Source: Bifidobacterium breve (lineage in GTDB: Bacteria; Actinomycetota; Acidimicrobiia; Acidimicrobiales; Ilumatobacteraceae). From it: a stretch of 10,239 bases of DNA. The first letter of the stretch is position 1. Each line of letters starts with the position of its first letter. The stretch is from contig CAMDER010000052.1 of NCBI GenBank assembly GCA_945896935.1, forward strand, positions 1 through 10,239. The letters are read 5' to 3'. Position numbers and translations under genes: made by a program. This document shows positions 6,632-10,239 of the stretch, piece after piece. The notes under the pieces are model-generated. The model was not told the origin of the DNA and did no database searches. It saw nothing but the letters and a program-made list of their open reading frames with translations.

Positions 6632-8304
6632 TCCAACAATGCGCCTCGATTGTTGGCCGCGAACTTTGCACGGAGTTCAGTTGCTTCAACCCGAGTGAAT
6701 TGTGAAAAAGCAATCTCTTTCGCTGGACGCCACCACAACTGCACATCGTCAAGAATCTCAACATCGTGCCATCGTTTTAAAACCAATTCGCGCTTGATCA
6801 CTTTGTTTGACGGGGTCATCGGGAAATCTGCAACAATCTGAACAAAGGTTGGCACCCACTTCGGACCGAGATCTGTTTGTGCTCGCAAGAACTCTGCAAA
6901 CTCGTCTGGGTTGATTGTTGTCCCTGGTTGTAGCTGCAACGCCGCCATCACGCGATCACCCATATCGAAATCTGGAATGCCGTAGACCGCAGCAAGAATC
7001 ACATTGGGATGACGCATCAAAATACCTTCGATCGGAGCACCCGCAAAGTTTTCGCCATCGACGCGCATCCAATCGGCACTTCGACCCGCAAAATAGAAAA
7101 AGCCATCGGCGTCGCGATACGCAAGATCTCCGGTCCAGTAAGCACCATCACGAATACGTTCGCTATTTGCTTCGGGATTATTCCAGTAGCCCTCAAAAGT
7201 TCCGCCACCGCCATTCACAATTTCGCCAGTGGCTTCCTCGGCATTCAGAAGTCGACGGTCAGCGTCAAAAATTGCGCGTGGACTTTCTTGGTTAGTAGCA
7301 GGATCGCGCACGGTGATTGTTGCTTGCGCTGCCACGCCAAGAGATCCGGTGGGCATGTTAGGGACACGCACAATTGAAGCTCCGGTTTCGGTCTGCCCGT
7401 AGCCATCAGTGAGTTTGCAATCAAAACGTTCGGCAAATCGCAACAAATCAATTTCGGAACCCTCATTACCGAAACCGCGACGTAGCGGATTATCGCTATC
7501 GTCAGCCATTTCGGGAGTTGCCAAAATATAAGTCAGTGGCTTGCCCACGTAATTGAAATACGTTGCGCCGAATTTACGAACATCAGGCAAGAACTCACTC
7601 GCCGAAAACTTTCGGCGCAGAGCAATTGTCGATCCACTCACCAAACTTGGGGCCCATGCCGTAAAGAGCGCATTTGAATGGAACAGCGGCATGCAAATAT
7701 ACGTCGTATCGTCAGCCGTCAACGCCAGAATCATGTTCATTGACTGAGCAACGAAGTTAAGTCGCTGATGACTGGTGATCACTGCCTTTGGAGCACCACT
7801 GGTACCCGATGTAAAGAGCAATAGAAACGTGTGTGCGGGATCAACGGGACATTCTTCAGAGGTTGGCAACACGGCCCCGGCATATGCATTTACTGACTCG
7901 GCATACTCATTTGTCTCGGTCACGAAGATGAAACCATTGGCATCACCAAGATCAAGTCCGTCAAGAAGTTCAATCTGACTCGTTTCGGTCACGACAATTT
8001 GACACGACGTATGGGTGATATCGCGGGCAAGCTCGGCACCTCGGCGAGTTGGGTTGATGCCGACGATCACCGACCCAGTCACTGCAGCAACCCCCAACCA
8101 CATTGTGAACTCTGGAGTGTTCTCCAGCAATACCCCAATATGAGGGGACGTACCTTCTGGGCGTCTTCGCAAAATATCAAGCCACATCGCTGCACGCGAC
8201 GCAACCCCTGAACACCATTCTCGATAGGTCAATGATTCATTGTCAAAGCGGATTGCGATGTTGTCATCGGTGCTTCGAGCACGGACGTGATCGGCAAACG
8301 TCAT
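6628..8304 (-). CDS. Acyl-CoA synthetase (AMP-forming), FadD17-like, copy 2
   Basis: This 558-residue adenylate-forming acyl-CoA ligase is clearly paralogous to the one at 2582-4243. Both share HVGVLLENTP/HIGVLLENTP-type, NPTRRGxEL, LRRKFSAS and GRSADWxRVDxENF segments in the same order. The P-loop TSGTSGAPK is at 165-173, GYGQTE at 302-307, WTGD at 390-393, GRSADW at 407-412 with the usual VDGEN after it, and the probable catalytic Lys501 in SNKVIKREL. It keeps the glycines that copy 1 has lost, so it looks like the more conventional enzyme. The frame is open upstream to an ATG at 8355 inside the preceding gene. I chose the ATG at 8304 because MTFADHVRAR aligns with the start of copy 1 (MTTVASLIRAR) and leaves a 10-bp gap after the OYE stop. 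No clear Shine-Dalgarno is visible. It is probably cotranscribed with the OYE gene. Substrate unknown; FadD17-type members act on steroid side chains. Confidence 0.92.
   Translation of the reverse strand: MTFADHVRARSTDDNIAIRFDNESLTYREWCSGVASRAAMWLDILRRRPEGTSPHIGVLLENTPEFTMWLGVAAVTGSVIVGINPTRRGAELARDITHTSCQIVVTETSQIELLDGLDLGDANGFIFVTETNEYAESVNAYAGAVLPTSEECPVDPAHTFLLLFTSGTSGAPKAVITSHQRLNFVAQSMNMILALTADDTTYICMPLFHSNALFTAWAPSLVSGSTIALRRKFSASEFLPDVRKFGATYFNYVGKPLTYILATPEMADDSDNPLRRGFGNEGSEIDLLRFAERFDCKLTDGYGQTETGASIVRVPNMPTGSLGVAAQATITVRDPATNQESPRAIFDADRRLLNAEEATGEIVNGGGGTFEGYWNNPEANSERIRDGAYWTGDLAYRDADGFFYFAGRSADWMRVDGENFAGAPIEGILMRHPNVILAAVYGIPDFDMGDRVMAALQLQPGTTINPDEFAEFLRAQTDLGPKWVPTFVQIVADFPMTPSNKVIKRELVLKRWHDVEILDDVQLWWRPAKEIAFSQFTRVEATELRAKFAANNRGALLD
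6633..6656. terminator. Second inverted repeat just past the MDR stop (possible bidirectional terminator)
   Basis: Perfect 8-bp arms CCAACAAT and ATTGTTGG flank an 8-nt loop. It lies 9 bp after the MDR stop and inside the last codons of the convergent synthetase. The stem is AT-rich and no T-tract follows, so it is only a weak terminator candidate. Confidence 0.3.
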
Positions 8305-8314
8305 CACTGCATTG

Positions 8315-10239
8315 TTAGAGCTCACGAGCAACTCGATTCGCTGTATGTATTGCACCTTCGATGTAACCGATATTCAAGGCGTCTCCTACCACTTGAACTC
8401 GTACCCCAAGATCGCTCAGCAACTCTGCCAACTGCACGTCTGGTTCAACTTGAGATGCAACAACGACCGAATCACCGCGAACTTCAAATTCATCTTCTCC
8501 GCTGCGATAGCGCACCGAAACCTTGTCGATTGAAACAACCGTGGCATCGCGAACTAGCACAACCCCGTGCTTCGTTGCTTTGATTACTGCCGTCCAACGA
8601 CGAGGCATCGCCATAGGGAGCCCCAAATGCGGACCTTCTTCTAATACGGTGACCTTCCGACCGCGTTCGGCGAGAAACTCTGCGAGTTCAAGCCCAACCA
8701 AACCTCCACCTATCACCACGACTCGCTTACCAACTGGCATCCAAGTCTTTGAGAGCGTTCGAATACGATCGGCCGAGTTCAACAGTCCGAGCGATCTGCC
8801 AGTGGCCACTGCAAATTTGCCGAACGAATTCAGTGACCGCTGATCGGCACCTGCCTCACCAGTGATGACGCCCCGCAAAGCATCACCTGTCAGCACATGT
8901 GGCAGGTCGGCCCCCGGCACGTTCGGTAGTCCGCGGCGGGCCCCGGTCGCCACAACAATTTCATCAGCATTCAATGCAGCAACGACTTCGCGAGTCGCTT
9001 CAGTTGATAACAAAACATCAACATTAAGTCGTTGAATTTCGTGAGTGAGCCAATCAACTAACAATTGATTAGCCGGAGTCGTCAACTGCGAGAACCACAT
9101 GGTTCCTCCGAGTCGCGAGCCCTTCTCAATCAAAGTGACCTTGGCTCCACGAAGTGCTGCAACTCGCGCTGCCTCCATACCGCCAGGTCCACCACCAATG
9201 ACCACCACATGCTTTGCTTTCACCATTGGCGCAAGCACCGCAACGCTTTCATTACACAACGCCGGGTTGACTGCACACTTCGGATTACCGTCAAAGAAGT
9301 TTTGTTCAACGCATACATAACAGTTGATGCATGGGCGAATTGAAGCCCGTTGACCTTCGCGAATTTTGTTCACCAGTTCGGCGTCGGCCAACAATTGGCG
9401 GCCCATTGAAACAAAATCGCATTCACCGAGCGCCAACATCTCGTCGGCGATTTCGGGAAGCATTCGACCAACAGCGATCACCGGAATAGTCACGTGCCGC
9501 TTCACTGTTTTGGCGTATTCACGGTATTGAGCAACTTCTGAAGGCAAAGGTCCTTGTGTGAAATCGGCGAACGGATTGTGCGCATTCGCCGACACATGAA
9601 TCGCATCTGCGCCGGCTTCTTCAATCAATGCCGAAGCTCGCGCCGTCTCTTCTGGAGTTAATCCGTCTTCAAGACCAAACTCAAAACCATTGACACGTAC
9701 GAGCACGGGATAATCGACACCCACTACCTGCTTGACGGCCCTCACTACTTCGCAGGTCAGACGGGCGCGATTTTCCAGCGAGCCTCCCCAACGATCATCA
9801 CGTTTGTTATATCCACGCGAAAGAAACGTTGAGAGTAGGTAGCCGTGTGCAGCGTGAATTTCTATGGCATCAACACCCGCTTGTTGAACACGTCGAGCGG
9901 CCTGAGCAAACTGGTCAATAACCCATGCCAGATCATCCTCATCGGCAATCTTGTACGTCGCCTTCTTTCCCTGCGTCGCTGTCGCCAATCCCATTAATTC
10001 TGACATCGGATTGTCGCGGAGCGCCGACAAATCTGGCTTGCTCTCCAACAACGACGGGACCAACTGCGGTCGACCATCTGCGGTATCGACACTGGCCGTC
10101 TTACCGTGATGACATAACTGCATGCACAGTTTTCCGTCAACAGCGTGAATTGAGTCGGCTAGTCGGCGAATTCCCGGAATGAACTTGTCATCTGAGAAAG
10201 CAGGTTGGTGACGACTCGTTGCGCCAACGGGCCACGCAA
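8315..10239 (-). CDS. OYE-type FMN / 4Fe-4S / FAD oxidoreductase (2,4-dienoyl-CoA reductase/BaiCD family), 5' end beyond the window
   Basis: The frame stays open to the right edge; 640 residues are visible and about 60 N-terminal ones are probably missing. An ATG at 10123 is internal: the upstream codons read WPVGATSRHQPAFSDDKFIPG and CMQLCHHGK, normal barrel sequence for the family. In visible numbering the FMN TIM barrel shows HHGK (43-46), HAAHGYL (128-134, with catalytic-type His/Tyr) and NKRDDRWGGSLENR (144-157). Cys303, Cys306, Cys309 and Cys321 then form a C-x2-C-x2-C-x11-C 4Fe-4S site. A first dinucleotide fold GGGPGG (348-353) and a second, GGGLVG (510-515), follow for FAD and NAD(P)H. 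Relatives include FadH, trimethylamine dehydrogenase, the bile-acid enzymes BaiCD/BaiH and mycofactocin-associated OYE proteins. It probably reduces or desaturates an enone or dienoyl-CoA. The acyl-CoA synthetase begins 10 bp downstream, suggesting an operon. Confidence 0.93.
   Translation of the reverse strand, partial: AWPVGATSRHQPAFSDDKFIPGIRRLADSIHAVDGKLCMQLCHHGKTASVDTADGRPQLVPSLLESKPDLSALRDNPMSELMGLATATQGKKATYKIADEDDLAWVIDQFAQAARRVQQAGVDAIEIHAAHGYLLSTFLSRGYNKRDDRWGGSLENRARLTCEVVRAVKQVVGVDYPVLVRVNGFEFGLEDGLTPEETARASALIEEAGADAIHVSANAHNPFADFTQGPLPSEVAQYREYAKTVKRHVTIPVIAVGRMLPEIADEMLALGECDFVSMGRQLLADAELVNKIREGQRASIRPCINCYVCVEQNFFDGNPKCAVNPALCNESVAVLAPMVKAKHVVVIGGGPGGMEAARVAALRGAKVTLIEKGSRLGGTMWFSQLTTPANQLLVDWLTHEIQRLNVDVLLSTEATREVVAALNADEIVVATGARRGLPNVPGADLPHVLTGDALRGVITGEAGADQRSLNSFGKFAVATGRSLGLLNSADRIRTLSKTWMPVGKRVVVIGGGLVGLELAEFLAERGRKVTVLEEGPHLGLPMAMPRRWTAVIKATKHGVVLVRDATVVSIDKVSVRYRSGEDEFEVRGDSVVVASQVEPDVQLAELLSDLGVRVQVVGDALNIGYIEGAIHTANRVAREL

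Noticed and set aside
6915..7377. Open frames on the plus strand within acyl-CoA synthetase copy 2
   Set aside because: They are antisense to a clearly conserved enzyme, and their Arg/His/Ser-rich composition is typical of shadow frames.
8305..8355. 17-residue N-terminal extension of acyl-CoA synthetase copy 2
   Set aside because: It overlaps the end of the OYE gene in another frame, and the paralogue starts at the equivalent of the ATG at 8304.
9997..10006. TTCTGACA half-site resembling the operator
   Set aside because: It is a single half-site without a symmetric partner, inside the OYE coding sequence.
1..10239. CRISPR arrays, tRNA or rRNA genes, insertion sequences, prophage or toxin-antitoxin genes
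   Set aside because: I saw no spaced direct repeats, cloverleaf-like sequences, transposase motifs or terminal inverted repeats. Coding sequence fills nearly all of the window.

Overview
This window looks like a bacterial chromosome segment dense with catabolic genes. GC is near 50% by eye. The gene set is a CoA-ligase, SDR, OYE/Fe-S reductase and SnoaL-like assortment typical of steroid, terpenoid or fatty-acid catabolism in Actinobacteria. An uncultured actinobacterium, perhaps of the Acidimicrobiia type, is my best guess. That placement is inference from gene content and protein style; there is no rRNA or other phylogenetic marker except the tail of upp.

Layout, left to right. (1) The last 56 codons of a uracil phosphoribosyltransferase gene (upp, +) end at 171 and mark the edge of housekeeping DNA. 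(2) A convergent SDR gene (189-1082, -) resembles the beta-hydroxyacyl-CoA / 17-beta-hydroxysteroid dehydrogenase group. (3) A divergent intergenic region of about 270 bp carries a near-perfect 23-bp palindrome (1127-1149) and a short ORF that appears to be the decayed or internally deleted remnant of another SDR (about 1189-1359). (4) A plus-strand unit follows, with an amidohydrolase-2 family protein (1356-2585) coupled through ATGA to an acyl-CoA synthetase (2582-4243). (5) A minus-strand pair consists of a 3-alpha-hydroxysteroid dehydrogenase-type SDR (4778-5569) coupled through GTGA to a SnoaL/NTF2-fold protein (4245-4781). (6) A second divergent promoter region (5570-5648) contains a palindrome sharing the same half-site. 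(7) A zinc-independent quinone-oxidoreductase-type MDR gene (5649-6623, +) follows. (8) A minus-strand pair closes the window: an OYE-type flavin / 4Fe-4S reductase that runs off the right edge (8315 to beyond 10239), then a second acyl-CoA synthetase (6628-8304), paralogous to the first.

Taken together the enzymes could activate a carboxylic acid as its CoA thioester (two ligases), oxidise or reduce hydroxyl/keto groups (two SDRs), possibly dehydrate (SnoaL-like protein), reduce enones or dienoyl-CoAs (OYE/Fe-S protein and MDR), and hydrolyse or decarboxylate an intermediate (amidohydrolase). The functional classes parallel those of the gut bile-acid 7-dehydroxylation (bai) operon: CoA ligase, OYE/Fe-S oxidoreductase, NTF2-fold dehydratase and 3-alpha-HSD. 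They also recall actinobacterial sterol side-chain catabolism (FadD17-like ligases). The substrate is not determined by the sequence. The two matching palindromes suggest that both divergent promoters answer to one repressor, probably TetR-like, whose gene is not in the window.
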